A stretch of 64,000 bases of DNA, taken from NCBI GenBank assembly GCA_910578345.1, contig CAJTRA010000016.1:1-64000 (forward strand). The letters run 5' to 3'. A program made the translations under genes and the position numbers. Source of the stretch: an uncultured Lachnospiraceae bacterium. Its GTDB lineage: Bacteria > Bacillota > Clostridia > Lachnospirales > Lachnospiraceae. Shown here one piece after another: positions 1-8,961 of this stretch. How positions within the stretch are numbered: position 1 is the stretch's first letter; each line of letters starts with the position of its first letter. The notes beneath the pieces are model-generated. The model was not told where the DNA came from. It did no database searches and saw nothing but the letters and a program-made list of their open reading frames with translations.

Positions 1-82
1 CTGAAATCTGGCTCTGCCCCTTCGTAACTATTCACCTATCTTATATCAGATTTTGGGTTTACACAAAACTTGAAACGGTCTC
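1..82. mobile_element. End of an IS256-family-like insertion sequence (partial, runs off the window)
   Basis: Bases 55-82, read on the minus strand, begin GAGACCGTTTCAAGTTTTGT and continue with GTAAACCC. This resembles the terminal inverted repeats of IS256-family elements, which typically start GAGAC and contain TTGTGTAAA. The remaining 54 bases would be the non-coding interior between the repeat and the transposase gene, which would lie outside the window. No transposase coding sequence is visible here. The family call rests on remembered similarity of the terminal repeat only, so it is tentative. Confidence 0.4.
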
Positions 83-186
83 GCGGATAGAACATGCTCA
101 GGAAATGCCGATTTCTCATCATTCATGCGTGGCCGTTCTTCTGGATCATGGATCCAACATATTCGACCAGATCAGCCTCGTGATTT

Positions 187-429
187 CTATTTGTTTCCTT
201 CCATCATATAGTCCAGAAGAAGCTTCATGTCTTCTGGCTCAGAGACGACCAGTTCCATCTCATTGATAAAAGTATTGTCTGTGAAGAGCTGACTGAGTGC
301 AATATATTTGGTCAATTCGGATTTTAAGTTCAAACGGTCGCCCTGTTTGGAAACCAGCTCCACATTTCCCTTGCATTTTTTGATCACATTAAGAAAGTAT
401 TCTGGATTATCGATATTGTAAAGTCTCAT
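187..429 (-). CDS. Small conserved protein of unknown function (80 aa)
   Basis: Function is not recognised. The protein is 80 residues, acidic, with no signal peptide or membrane segment. Its pattern is mixed alpha/beta, with a central VELVSKQGDRLNLKSELTKY segment. Two adjacent ATG codons (432 and 429) are possible starts. GGGAGG at 436-441 lies 3 bases from the first and 6 from the second, so 429 is preferred. A good promoter (TTGTAA, 17 bp, TAGAAT with an extended TG) lies upstream, so the gene looks real and singly transcribed. After its TAG stop, a shifted frame stays open for about 20 protein-like codons. Confidence 0.65.
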   Translation of the reverse strand: MRLYNIDNPEYFLNVIKKCKGNVELVSKQGDRLNLKSELTKYIALSQLFTDNTFINEMELVVSEPEDMKLLLDYMMEGNK

Positions 430-432
430 CAT

Positions 433-785
433 TTTCCTCCCTGCCGTGTCGTTGGCATTTTCTATTGATTCCTTTTTGTTTACGGACTTATTCTAACAAG
501 TTCGTTTATTACTTACAATATAAGGTTTTACCAATTTCTGGGAGGCGGGCAGGATAAAAGTGTAAGAGATAACCAAAAAAGGACCTCGTGAGGGATAGCG
601 CGTTTCTGACAGATGCGCATATAGTAGTGCTAAGAATAGAAATGCCGGCGTATCAGGCGGCATGCGTAAGTCAGGAATGCAGTGGGCTGAGATTCGAGTG
701 CGTTTTCAAAGGAATGGCAGATTTTGGAAAAACTGCAGCGCTGTGATTTACGAATTTGCAGAGTAAAAGGAGTAGGTTGACCCAG
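433..785. other. Intergenic region between divergent genes
   Basis: Apart from the minus-strand promoter at 490-518 and the ribosome binding site of the lysozyme gene (AAAGGAG at 766-772), nothing convincing is seen. There is a weak imperfect hairpin (ATGCCG 642-647 with CGGCAT 658-663) without a T-run. No RNA gene was recognised. Confidence 0.5.
490..518 (-). promoter_or_regulatory. Sigma-A promoter for the small minus-strand gene
   Basis: On the minus strand TTGTAA (513-518) is separated by 17 bp from TAGAAT (490-495), and TG one base before the -10 gives an extended -10 element. It lies about 60 bases upstream of the start at 429. The call is by consensus match only. Confidence 0.5.
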
Positions 786-1562
786 ATGGACAAATATGTA
801 GGGATTGATGTATCAGATGCACAAGGTGTCATAGATTGGGGGCTTGTAAGAAAAGATGGCTGTAGATTCGCGATTCTACGCAGCACGAGGCATTCAGGGA
901 AACCGGACCAACAGTTTACAGCGAACCTTCGCGGATGCAGGGAACAGGGAATTCCGGTCGCAGTGTACAAATATACTTATGCAAAGACTGTAGGAGAGGC
1001 GGTAGTGGAGGCACAGCAGGTGCTTCGACTGTTAAGAGAACATAATTTAAGATGTAAGATTTTTTGGGACGTGGAAGACAAGGAGTATCTGCATCCGCTG
1101 GGAAGGGAGAAGCTGACGGAAGTGATCAAGGCGACAGAGCGGACGATTACGGGTGCAGGTTATGAGTTTGGAATCTACGTGGGGCTGTATGTGTACAAAG
1201 AGCGCTGGTTTGATTTTACACAGTTTGCAGGTCCACTATGGACTGCCAGATATCCGGTAAGTGGGGTCAAAACGCTGGCGGATATTCCGCAGGAAAAATA
1301 CAAACCGGATATGGGACGGGGATTGTATGGGTGGCAGTTTACATCAACGGGAAGGGTAAAAGGAATTAAAACCGGAGTTGATCTGGACCTTCTCTATGAG
1401 GCTCCTGCGTCGCTGGAGCAATCGCCGCCGGAAGAGGCAATACCGAATCAGGAAGAAAGGTTTGTCTTTTTTTCAGAACAAATCAGTTACGTTCAGGCGC
1501 AGCATTTGTTGGAAACGGCCAACCAGATGCGCATCAAAGGTAAGGTCTTCAGAGAAGTGTGA
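786..1562 (+). CDS. Glycoside hydrolase family 25 lysozyme (muramidase), no signal peptide
   Basis: The 258-residue protein opens with YVGIDVSDAQGVIDW, the typical first strand of the GH25 barrel. It carries the FWDVED motif near residues 93-98, whose Asp and Glu match the GH25 catalytic DxE pair. GH25 enzymes cleave the MurNAc-GlcNAc bond of peptidoglycan. The ATG at 786 is chosen because AAAGGAG lies 13 bases upstream; a TTG at 756 in the same frame has no ribosome binding site. There is no signal peptide, which fits a phage-type endolysin or an enzyme released by lysis. The last 35 residues (from about FVFFSEQIS) form a small extra segment that may bind cell wall. It stands alone, with no holin or phage structural genes next to it. 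Confidence 0.85.
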   Translation: MDKYVGIDVSDAQGVIDWGLVRKDGCRFAILRSTRHSGKPDQQFTANLRGCREQGIPVAVYKYTYAKTVGEAVVEAQQVLRLLREHNLRCKIFWDVEDKEYLHPLGREKLTEVIKATERTITGAGYEFGIYVGLYVYKERWFDFTQFAGPLWTARYPVSGVKTLADIPQEKYKPDMGRGLYGWQFTSTGRVKGIKTGVDLDLLYEAPASLEQSPPEEAIPNQEERFVFFSEQISYVQAQHLLETANQMRIKGKVFREV

Positions 1563-1706
1563 CGGGAATGGTTTTGAGCCTGTGCTTTCAGATCTGACCT
1601 TATGGAGATAAGTTATTGAATGCCTGCCGGCCGGTATGTTATACTATACAGGAAAGAGCGCCACGATAAGGGTTTATACAGGAAACGGTTCAGAAAGAGG
1701 AAGACA

Positions 1707-2297
1707 ATGTACCCGACAAGAGAGAAAGCGGAAGAATTATTAGCGGATGCCGGAAAATGCAATCCGGGTCCATGGGAAGATCACAGTCGTGTGGCGGCGC
1801 GCTGTGCGGAAAGGATTGCGGCAGCCTGCCCGGGAATGGATGTGGAGAAGGCTTATGTGACCGGTCTTCTCCATGATATTGGCAGAAAGTTCGGGGTGAA
1901 GCATTTAGGTCATGTGTATGATGGATGGCAGTATATGCGCAGGCTGGGATATGATGAAGCGGCAAGGATCTGTCTGACACACTCTTTTAATGAAGGAATG
2001 TTAGAGGGATATATCGGAAATTTCGACATTACGAAGGAGCAGACAGAAGAAATCAGACAGGCGCTTAGCCAGATCGAGTTGGATGATCATGACAGATTGA
2101 TCCAATTGTGCGATTCCATAGCCGGTGCAGAAGGGGTCATGAAAATGGAAGAGAGAATGCTTGATGTGAAGAGAAGATATGGGAGTTTTCCGCAGTCGAA
2201 GTGGGACAAGAACCTGGAATTAAAGGCATATTTCGAGCATAAGGCCGGGGATGACATCTATCGGATTGTCGAGGGCAGCAGCCTTTTGCATAATTGA
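1707..2297 (+). CDS. HD-domain protein, predicted phosphohydrolase
   Basis: The 196-residue protein has the metal-binding HD signature: HSRVAARCAERIA early, then GLLHDIGRK at about residues 52-60. A distal Asp sits in DDHDRLIQLCDSIAG. HD proteins hydrolyse phosphate esters of nucleotides or small metabolites, but the substrate cannot be read from sequence. The start at 1707 is preferred over an in-frame ATG at 1620, because it follows an AAAGAGGAAG purine run and begins at the conserved region (MYPTREKAEELL). The 144 bases between the lysozyme gene and this start show no feature. Confidence 0.75.
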   Translation: MYPTREKAEELLADAGKCNPGPWEDHSRVAARCAERIAAACPGMDVEKAYVTGLLHDIGRKFGVKHLGHVYDGWQYMRRLGYDEAARICLTHSFNEGMLEGYIGNFDITKEQTEEIRQALSQIELDDHDRLIQLCDSIAGAEGVMKMEERMLDVKRRYGSFPQSKWDKNLELKAYFEHKAGDDIYRIVEGSSLLHN

Positions 2298-2354
2298 AAG
2301 TGCAATTTCCAATGTCATTAACGATCACAGCAGCGCAGAAATGGAGAGGAGAAT

Positions 2355-3203
2355 ATGAGAGAAACAATAACGATCAATGTAGAACAGCCACAGTTTACCA
2401 CTGTGACAGGCATGGCCTTTTCCCAGGTGGATTCCTGGTTTGGCCACACGAGAAGAGATTTGAAGATGGATATCATCTATCCGGAAAACCCTAAGCGGCT
2501 TTATCCGTGTATCGTATGGATCTGCGGCGGCGCCTGGGTACAGATGGATAAGTCAGCCCATCTGGCTTATCTGGCCGGGTTAGCCAGAAAAGGTTTTGTG
2601 GTGGCAAGCGTAGAATATCGTACCAGCAACGAAGGGCCTTATCCGATGCCGCTCATCGATATTAAATCCGGAATCCGCTATCTGCGTGCCCATAGTGAAC
2701 GTTTCCGGATCGATCCGGAGCGTTTTGGGGTCATGGGAGAATCGGCAGGAGGATATCTGACGGCAATGGCAGCGCTTGTAAATGATCCGGCCTATGATGT
2801 GGGAGATTATATGGAGTATTCCAGCAAGGTGCAGGCGGCATGTCCCTGGTATCCGCCTACGGATGTTTCCTGTTTTCCTTATGATTCTCCTGTGGAAGCG
2901 GCAGCAGCACCGGAGTCGCTCATGCTGGGGATGAATGTTATGCTGCATAAGGAAGAGGCTTTGCAGGCCTGCCCGATCACCTATGTGACAAAGGATGCGC
3001 CGCCCTTTATGATCCTGCACGGCGCAGATGACCATACAGTGCCTTTTGCACAGGGGGAGATTCTGCATGACAGGTTGGAGGCGGCCGGCTGTGATGTGAA
3101 GCTGATTGCAATTGAAGGGGCGGACCATGCGGACATGCAGTTTTTCCAGGAAGAGATCTGGACGAGGATTGCGGATTTCTTCCATGAGAAATTAGAGGGA
3201 TAA
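2355..3203 (+). CDS. Alpha/beta hydrolase, esterase/lipase-like
   Basis: The 282-residue protein has the oxyanion-hole motif WICGGAW (about residues 55-61), the nucleophile elbow GESAGG (about 131-136), and the acid and base residues in HGADDHTVPF and GADHADM near the C-terminus. This is the BD-FAE/carboxylesterase arrangement, acting on esters of small molecules or acylated carbohydrates. There is no signal peptide, so it is cytoplasmic. AGGAGA precedes the ATG. It lies 57 bases after the HD-domain gene and 2 bases before the Cys-cluster gene, so the three probably form one transcript. Confidence 0.8.
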   Translation: MRETITINVEQPQFTTVTGMAFSQVDSWFGHTRRDLKMDIIYPENPKRLYPCIVWICGGAWVQMDKSAHLAYLAGLARKGFVVASVEYRTSNEGPYPMPLIDIKSGIRYLRAHSERFRIDPERFGVMGESAGGYLTAMAALVNDPAYDVGDYMEYSSKVQAACPWYPPTDVSCFPYDSPVEAAAAPESLMLGMNVMLHKEEALQACPITYVTKDAPPFMILHGADDHTVPFAQGEILHDRLEAAGCDVKLIAIEGADHADMQFFQEEIWTRIADFFHEKLEG

Positions 3204-3205
3204 GA

Positions 3206-3844
3206 ATGGTATTATTGGATCATAATGATATGACAAAGCTGGGGTGCGGAGACTGTCATGGATGCAGCGCTTGCTGTCTTGGGATGGGACAGTCGATCTT
3301 GTTGGATCCTTATGATATTTTTCAGATGCAGACGGCGCTTGGAACGGATTTTGCAGGTCTCATGCAGGAGAAAGTCGAACTGTGTGTGGAAGAGGGATTG
3401 ATTCTTCCGGCGATCAGGATGCAGCCTGACACGGATGCCTGCGGATTCCTGGATCGGGAAGGAAGGTGTGCGATCCACCCGTATAGGCCGGGGCTGTGCA
3501 GGCTGTTTCCGTTAGGCAGAAAGTATGATGAAAAGGGACTGCATTATTTTCTGTTGGAAGATGCCTGCCAGATACAGAACCGGACGAAGGTGAAGATCAA
3601 GAAATGGCTGGCGGTGCCTGGACTTTCGCGTTATGAGGAGTTTCTGGCAGTCTGGCATGATCTGCGCAAAGAGATTCAGGAGCAGATTGGGAAGCGGCAG
3701 GCGGAAGACTTTGCACAGAAGGTAACTGTAAAGTTCCTGGAGATTTTCTACCAGAAAAGATATGATGCAGGGGAAGATTTCTACGGACAATTTGAAGAGC
3801 GCAGGAAGATCTTTGCAGCGGTTTTGTCTAAGTTGTGCATTTAG
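3206..3844 (+). CDS. YkgJ-family cysteine cluster protein
   Basis: The 212-residue protein has an N-terminal CxxCxxCC cluster (CHGCSACC, about residues 14-21), then a CGFLDREGRCAIHPYRPGLC segment at about 74-93. This is the classic YkgJ/UPF0153 zinc-or-iron-chelating pattern. The biochemical role of the family is not established. It starts 2 bases after the hydrolase stop, indicating translational coupling. The C-terminal half is helical and charged without recognised motifs. Confidence 0.8.
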   Translation: MVLLDHNDMTKLGCGDCHGCSACCLGMGQSILLDPYDIFQMQTALGTDFAGLMQEKVELCVEEGLILPAIRMQPDTDACGFLDREGRCAIHPYRPGLCRLFPLGRKYDEKGLHYFLLEDACQIQNRTKVKIKKWLAVPGLSRYEEFLAVWHDLRKEIQEQIGKRQAEDFAQKVTVKFLEIFYQKRYDAGEDFYGQFEERRKIFAAVLSKLCI

Positions 3845-3925
3845 TGTGCTGACTGTGCTGGAAGATAGGTCATCAGGTATCTGATATTGTCAGATGATTT
3901 AAGATGAGAGCAGGGAGGCGTTATC

Positions 3926-4411
3926 ATGAGAACAAAACGAATATTGGCAGGCGTACTTGGGCTGAGCATCTTGCTTTGCTGTGCCTGTGGGACAGGCAGG
4001 AAGGAGACGGCGGATCAGCTGGAGGGAAATCTGAGTGATCTCATAGCAGGTATCTATGAGAAAGCAGATCTGTCAGAGGATTTCCGAAGCGGACTGGACA
4101 ATTTCGAGACGTATGAGCTGACGGATGAGATAGAAGTTTCCATTCTGGGAACGGACGAGATCAGTTATACGGAAGGGGCTGCCTCGATCCCGATGGTATC
4201 CCCGAATGCTTTCCAGTTTGTGCTTTTGCGGGTGGAAGAGCAGGATGTGGATACGGTCAAGCAGCAGTTGAAGGATCATGCGGATCTCAATAAGTGGATC
4301 TGTGTCAGTGCGGAGACGATGCTGATCGAGAGCCGCGGCAACGTGATCTTCTTCGCAATGGGAGACAACGACACCGTGTATGCGCTGAACAGCGCTTTCC
4401 AGAAATATTAG
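3926..4411 (+). CDS. DUF4358-like secreted lipoprotein
   Basis: The 161-residue protein has a lipoprotein signal: basic start MRTKR, a hydrophobic stretch, then LLCCACGTG, where lipidation of a Cys near residue 19-21 is expected. The mature part resembles the DUF4358 family found in clostridial lipoproteins, with a repeated pattern of short strands (EIEVSILGTDEISY, AFQFVLLRVEEQ). Function is unknown. GGGAGG precedes the start. It is followed by a strong hairpin terminator and a convergent operon. Confidence 0.65.
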   Translation: MRTKRILAGVLGLSILLCCACGTGRKETADQLEGNLSDLIAGIYEKADLSEDFRSGLDNFETYELTDEIEVSILGTDEISYTEGAASIPMVSPNAFQFVLLRVEEQDVDTVKQQLKDHADLNKWICVSAETMLIESRGNVIFFAMGDNDTVYALNSAFQKY

Positions 4412-4437
4412 ACAAGCAAATACGGGATAAATCAGAT

Positions 4438-4490
4438 AACCCTCACAGGTTTCCTTCCATGATGAAGAAAATCGTGAGGGTTTGTTTCGA
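4438..4490. terminator. Hairpin terminator between convergent genes
   Basis: AACCCTCAC (438-446 of the 4 kb line) pairs perfectly with GTGAGGGTT (4474-4482). An inner TTTCCTTC/GAAGAAA pairing extends the stem, and TTTGTTT follows. It sits between the lipoprotein gene and the end of potD and can serve both strands. Confidence 0.75.
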
Positions 4491-5579
4491 TCAATTCGAC
4501 TTAACTTCTTTCCACAGCTCGTTGTACAGGGCGTCTCCGTCTTCTCCCAGATAGACGAAAGTTTCCAGATGATTGTATTTTGACAGATCCGGGAAAGCGA
4601 TCTCAGAATTACGGATATCCTCGTCCTCGATCAGTTCCCTTGCCGCTTCATTGGGCGTAGAGTAGGTGATATATTCAAAGTTTTTGACTGCAATGTCGCC
4701 CCGGCACATAAAATCAATGAATTTCTCGGCATTTTCCTTATTCGGCGCATCCTTCAAGATGACCCAGGAATCGATCCAGACATTGGTGCCTTCTTCGGGG
4801 ATCACGTATTCGAGGTCGGGATTCTCCCGCTGTGTATAGATTGCCTCGCCGGAGTAGATTACACCGATTGCCGCCTCATTGCCGATCATCTTATCGCGGA
4901 CCTGGTCGATCACATAAGCCTGTACCAGAGGTTTCTGCTCGATCAGGGAATTCTTTGCGGTCTCCAGCTCCTGCGGATCGGTGGTGTTCATGGAGAATCC
5001 GTTTAGCTTCTCGGCGACCATGAAAGCATCCCGGACAGAATCCTGCATCAGGATATTGTCCGCGTATTTTGCATCCCAGAGCTGGGACCAGCTTGTAATC
5101 GGTTCCTCCACCATCGTCTTATTATACAGGATTCCTACAGTGCCCCAGCAGTAAGGGACGGAGTATTGATTATTCGGGTCAAATCCCCTTGCCTGTTCAT
5201 AGTACTGTGCGCCGATATTTGCTTTCGCATTGGGAAGCTTGTCGAAATCAAGTTCGGCCAGCATATCGTTTGCGATCATCTTACTGATCATATAATCAGA
5301 AGGGCAGACCACATCATAGGAAGCGGCGCCGGATTCTACTTTCGGGTACATGATCTCGTTGGTTTCGAATTCGTCATATACGACTTCGATCCCGGTCTCT
5401 TCCTCGAACATCTCAATCGTCTCAGGGTCGATATATTCTCCCCAGTTGTAGACAATGACCTGGCCGTTTTCCCCGCCGCCGGAGGCGCCGCATCCGGAAA
5501 GACCCAGCGCGGCAAGCAGCATGACACTGCCAATCAGAAGCTTGTTTGTGGTAGTTGTATGTTTCATATTGTTATCCAT
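4491..5579 (-). CDS. potD: Spermidine/putrescine ABC transporter substrate-binding lipoprotein
   Basis: The 362-residue protein has a lipobox LSGC with the lipidated Cys at residue 30, then VIVYNWGEYIDPETIEMFEE, a hallmark of PotD/PotF polyamine receptors. The body keeps the family patterns YDVVCPSDYMISKM and YSGEAIYTQ. It captures polyamines outside the membrane and delivers them to PotBC. It is the last gene of a minus-strand operon (regulator-potA-potB-potC-potD) and ends at the shared terminator. Confidence 0.93.
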   Translation of the reverse strand: MDNNMKHTTTTNKLLIGSVMLLAALGLSGCGASGGGENGQVIVYNWGEYIDPETIEMFEEETGIEVVYDEFETNEIMYPKVESGAASYDVVCPSDYMISKMIANDMLAELDFDKLPNAKANIGAQYYEQARGFDPNNQYSVPYCWGTVGILYNKTMVEEPITSWSQLWDAKYADNILMQDSVRDAFMVAEKLNGFSMNTTDPQELETAKNSLIEQKPLVQAYVIDQVRDKMIGNEAAIGVIYSGEAIYTQRENPDLEYVIPEEGTNVWIDSWVILKDAPNKENAEKFIDFMCRGDIAVKNFEYITYSTPNEAARELIEDEDIRNSEIAFPDLSKYNHLETFVYLGEDGDALYNELWKEVKSN

Positions 5580-5606
5580 TCCTTTCCTGCAGTCTGCTTT
5601 TCTGTC

Positions 5607-6410
5607 TTAAGATTTATCGGGAGACATCCCGGAAATTGCAGTTTTTTCATGTCTGGCGGGCGTCACATTCACTAAGATCAACAACACCAGCACGGTCACA
5701 AAGATGAGGGTGGACAATGCATACATTTCCGGTTTGATTCCCTTCCGCACTTCGGTATAGATCTTTGTAGACAACGTGTCCACGCCGGCGCCCTTTGTAA
5801 AGTGAGTGATGATAAAGTCGTCCAGCGACATGGTAAAAGCCATCAGGAAACCTGAAAGGATACCGGGCAGAAGGTCCGGGAAGACCACCTTGAAGAAAGC
5901 TGTCACCGGAGAAGCGCCCAGATCCTGAGCAGCTTCATAGATACTTGGATTGAGCTGTTTCATGCGCGGCATGACGCTTAAGATCACATACGGTATGTTG
6001 AATGTGATATGGGAGAGCAGGATGGTTCCCAGTCCAAACTTAAAGCCGAAGCTGATGAAAAGCAGCATCAGGGAAATACCGGTCACAATATCCGCATTCA
6101 GCATGGGAATGTTGGTGATTCCCAGCATAACCATTCTGGTACGTTTCTTCATATTGCTCATGGCGATACAGGCTATGGTGCCGATGATGGTGGCAATCAC
6201 AGAGGAGAGCAGTGCGATCAGCAGCGTGTTGCCGAAAGCCTTTAGAATATCGTCATTGTGCAGAAGCTGTCCATACCACTTGAACGTAATTCCGCCCCAT
6301 TTGGCTCTCGTCTTACTGGCATTGAAGGAAAGCACCATCAGTGTGCCGATGGGAGCATAGAGAAAAAGGACGATCAGGGCGATATATATTTTTTTCGCAG
6401 CGTTTTTCAT
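5607..6410 (-). CDS. potC: Polyamine ABC transporter permease PotC
   Basis: The 267-residue protein has about six transmembrane helices. The cytoplasmic coupling (EAA) loop is EAAQDLGASPVTAFFKVVFP, the contact with the PotA ATPase. It forms the membrane channel with PotB. Its ATG overlaps the end of potB by 4 bases (ATGA type), indicating translational coupling. A 27-base gap separates it from potD. Confidence 0.92.
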   Translation of the reverse strand: MKNAAKKIYIALIVLFLYAPIGTLMVLSFNASKTRAKWGGITFKWYGQLLHNDDILKAFGNTLLIALLSSVIATIIGTIACIAMSNMKKRTRMVMLGITNIPMLNADIVTGISLMLLFISFGFKFGLGTILLSHITFNIPYVILSVMPRMKQLNPSIYEAAQDLGASPVTAFFKVVFPDLLPGILSGFLMAFTMSLDDFIITHFTKGAGVDTLSTKIYTEVRKGIKPEMYALSTLIFVTVLVLLILVNVTPARHEKTAISGMSPDKS

Positions 6411-7222
6411 AGCATGGATCCCTCCCCCTCTTTGTCAAAGACTGCGGATGCGATCATATTTAATATGATGAACAGCATCAACACGATAGAAAGACCGCTT
6501 CCGAGATTCCAGTTGGAAGCCTGCGTAAATTCCTGGTCAATGACATTGCCGATCAGCAGGATCTTGCTGCCGCCCAACAGGGAACTGATCACGAACGTGG
6601 TGAGCGCAGGAACAAATACCATGGAAATCCCACTGATGATGCCAGGCACGGAGAGCGGCAGGATAATACGGAAAAAGGTATGTAGGTTATCCGCACCTAA
6701 ATCTCTGGCGGCATTGACCACATTCTCATCGATCTTCGATAAGGCATTGTACAAAGGAAGTACCATAAAGGGCAGGAAGTTATAGACCATGCCCAGAATG
6801 ATCGCGTAAGGGGTATTGATGATATTGATATTCGGCAGATGGAGAAAGGACAGGACATTGTTGATGACACCGTTTTTCTCCAGCAGGGTCTGCCACGCGA
6901 GTGTGCGCAGCAGGAAATTCATCCACATAGGGAGGATGAAGATCAACAGGATAAAGCTGTGCTGGCTTACTTTCATATTGGCAAGGATCATGGCCAATGG
7001 GTAGGCAAGCAGAAAGCAGATCAACGTACTGATCAGGGAAAGCAGCAGGGAAAGACGCAGAGCCTTTGCGTGCTGTGCCGTTGCGATCGCCATAATATTT
7101 TCCAGCGTAAAAGCGCCTGTCTTGTCGGTCAGTCCATAATAGAAGATCATACAAAGCGGTATGATGATAAAGACCAAAGACCATAATGTATAGGGCGCAG
7201 AAAGCCATTTTTTAGATTTCAA
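6407..7222 (-). CDS. potB: Polyamine ABC transporter permease PotB
   Basis: The 271-residue integral membrane protein has about six helices and an EAA loop reading NAARDLGADNLHTFFRIILP. It pairs with PotC to form the translocation path. The start overlaps the 3' end of potA by 11 bases, so the four transporter genes are tightly coupled. Confidence 0.92.
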   Translation of the reverse strand: MKSKKWLSAPYTLWSLVFIIIPLCMIFYYGLTDKTGAFTLENIMAIATAQHAKALRLSLLLSLISTLICFLLAYPLAMILANMKVSQHSFILLIFILPMWMNFLLRTLAWQTLLEKNGVINNVLSFLHLPNINIINTPYAIILGMVYNFLPFMVLPLYNALSKIDENVVNAARDLGADNLHTFFRIILPLSVPGIISGISMVFVPALTTFVISSLLGGSKILLIGNVIDQEFTQASNWNLGSGLSIVLMLFIILNMIASAVFDKEGEGSML

Positions 7223-8285
7223 TTGCTACCGCCTCCTCGTCTTCAGATGCCGGTTTGTTCATGATCTGGATATTGTAAGGATCGACTTTGATCCCGACTT
7301 TCTCTCCAACCGGATGCAGGGCTGTGGAATGAACCAGCCATTCGAAGCCGCCTGCCATGACTTCCATCTCGTAATGAACGCCTTTGAAGATCAGATGGGT
7401 CACAACGCCGTTTAACGTCCCCTGTGCGGGCGCTGTCAGTTCCACATCTTCCGGACGGATGACCACATCCACCGGCTTGTTATGGCCAAAGCCGGTATCT
7501 ACACAGGCAAACTGCGCGCCCAGGATATTAACCAGTTTATCCTCGATCATCACGGCGGAGATAATGTTGCTGTCGCCGATGAAATCAGCCACAAAGGCAT
7601 TTTCGGGTTCATTGTAGATAGACTCCGGAGTGCCGATCTGCTGGATATAACCCTGGTTCATGACGACGATCGTATCGGACATGGTGAGCGCCTCTTCCTG
7701 GTCATGCGTGACATAGACGAAAGTGATGCCCAGCTCATTTTTCATACGGATCAGTTCGTACTGCATTTCCTGGCGCAGTTTCAGGTCAAGCGCTCCTAAG
7801 GGTTCGTCCAAGAGCAGAACTTTCGGCTCATTGACGATCGCGCGGGCGATAGCGATCCGCTGCTGCTGGCCGCCGCTTAAGGAATCCGGCATACGGTTTT
7901 CGTAGCCCTCCAGATTGACCAGTTTCAAAGCATAGCGGATCTTGTCTGCGATATAGGCTTTGGATTTCTTCTTGATCTTTAAGCCAAAGGCGATATTTTC
8001 AGCGATATTCATATGGGTAAAAAGGGCATACTTCTGAAAAACGGTATTGAGCGGCCGCAGATTCGGCGGAAGATTCGTGATGTCCTGTCCATCGAAAACA
8101 ACGCTGCCGGCATCCGGCGTGGCAAAGCCTCCCAGAATGCGCAGGGTAGTAGTCTTGCCGCAGCCGCTGGGACCTAAAAGCGTGACAAATTCATTCTCAT
8201 GGATGGTCAGATTCAGCTCGTCTAAGACCATCTGTCCGTCAAAGGATTTGGAGATATTGTTGAGATGGATCAATTCTTTGGACAT
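7212..8285 (-). CDS. potA: Polyamine ABC transporter ATP-binding protein
   Basis: The 357-residue protein has Walker A GPSGCGKT (near residues 38-45), signature LSGGQQQR, Walker B VLLLDEPLGALD, and a C-terminal TOBE-type region containing VVIRPEDVEL. It energises polyamine import. The start at 8285 (MSKELIHLNNISKSFDG) is preferred because homology begins there; an upstream in-frame start at 8330 would add 15 poorly conserved residues. Confidence 0.93.
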   Translation of the reverse strand: MSKELIHLNNISKSFDGQMVLDELNLTIHENEFVTLLGPSGCGKTTTLRILGGFATPDAGSVVFDGQDITNLPPNLRPLNTVFQKYALFTHMNIAENIAFGLKIKKKSKAYIADKIRYALKLVNLEGYENRMPDSLSGGQQQRIAIARAIVNEPKVLLLDEPLGALDLKLRQEMQYELIRMKNELGITFVYVTHDQEEALTMSDTIVVMNQGYIQQIGTPESIYNEPENAFVADFIGDSNIISAVMIEDKLVNILGAQFACVDTGFGHNKPVDVVIRPEDVELTAPAQGTLNGVVTHLIFKGVHYEMEVMAGGFEWLVHSTALHPVGEKVGIKVDPYNIQIMNKPASEDEEAVAIEI

Positions 8286-8351
8286 GGACGTTATCCTCCG
8301 TAAAATATATTTTGCAGACGTATGCCGCATTGTCTGCTGCGAAAGATCTGC

Positions 8352-8912
8352 CTAGAAGTTGGGCGGTGTGCTGATCCAAAGGAATACAGCGCCGCTTTTA
8401 CTGCCGGCCTTGATATAGTGCTCTGAATTGGGCGTATAGTAGAAGGCTTCTCCCTTTTTGGCCTTCATGCTGCGGTTTCCGATTACGATCGTGACAGCGC
8501 CGGAGAGAATATAGCCGAATTCTTCTCCCTCATGGGGCTGGTCAGGATAGGTGGAGCCGCCCGGCTCCAGTGTGACACGAATGGGTTCCATCATGTTCTT
8601 CTGCGCATTGGGAATAATCCATTCGACCTTGTTGTGCAGTTCCGTATCTGTCTTTTCGAAGAAATCTTCGCTGGAGAAGACGATCTGCTCGTCGTCATCG
8701 TCGCTGAAGAAATTCTTCAGGTTTGTGCCGAGGCACTGTAAAATATCGATCAGGGTGGCAATGGACGGTGAAGTCAGATCATTCTCCACCTGACTGATGA
8801 AACCCTTGGATAACTCACAGCGGTCAGCCAGTTCTTCTTGTGTCAGACCCTTTTGGTTCCGCAGTTCTCTGATCTTGTTACCGATCTCCATGCGGCTGGA
8901 ATTACTATCCAT
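8352..8912 (-). CDS. XRE-family regulator with C-terminal cupin domain (PuuR-like)
   Basis: The 186-residue protein has an N-terminal helix-turn-helix of the XRE type (about residues 10-65, GLTQEELADRCELSKGFISQ) and a C-terminal cupin (about 110-180, PHEGEEFGYILSGAVTIVIG). XRE-cupin proteins such as PuuR sense small ligands. Position as first gene of the pot operon strongly suggests control of polyamine uptake. An inverted repeat in its upstream region is a candidate autoregulatory operator. The start codon at 8912 has only a weak ribosome binding site. Confidence 0.88.
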   Translation of the reverse strand: MDSNSSRMEIGNKIRELRNQKGLTQEELADRCELSKGFISQVENDLTSPSIATLIDILQCLGTNLKNFFSDDDDEQIVFSSEDFFEKTDTELHNKVEWIIPNAQKNMMEPIRVTLEPGGSTYPDQPHEGEEFGYILSGAVTIVIGNRSMKAKKGEAFYYTPNSEHYIKAGSKSGAVFLWISTPPNF

Positions 8913-8961
8913 AATGATTCATCTCTTTTCTGTGATCATTTGTGTCTTTACTCAGTCATAA

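Noticed and set aside
786..1562. Prophage remnant suggested by a signal-less GH25 lysozyme
   Set aside because: No holin, tail, portal, integrase or attachment site is seen around it; a lone lysozyme gene is not enough.
3879..3895. Small hairpin ATCTGA/TCAGAT after the Cys-cluster gene as a terminator
   Set aside because: The stem is only 6 bp, AT-rich, and not followed by a T-run.
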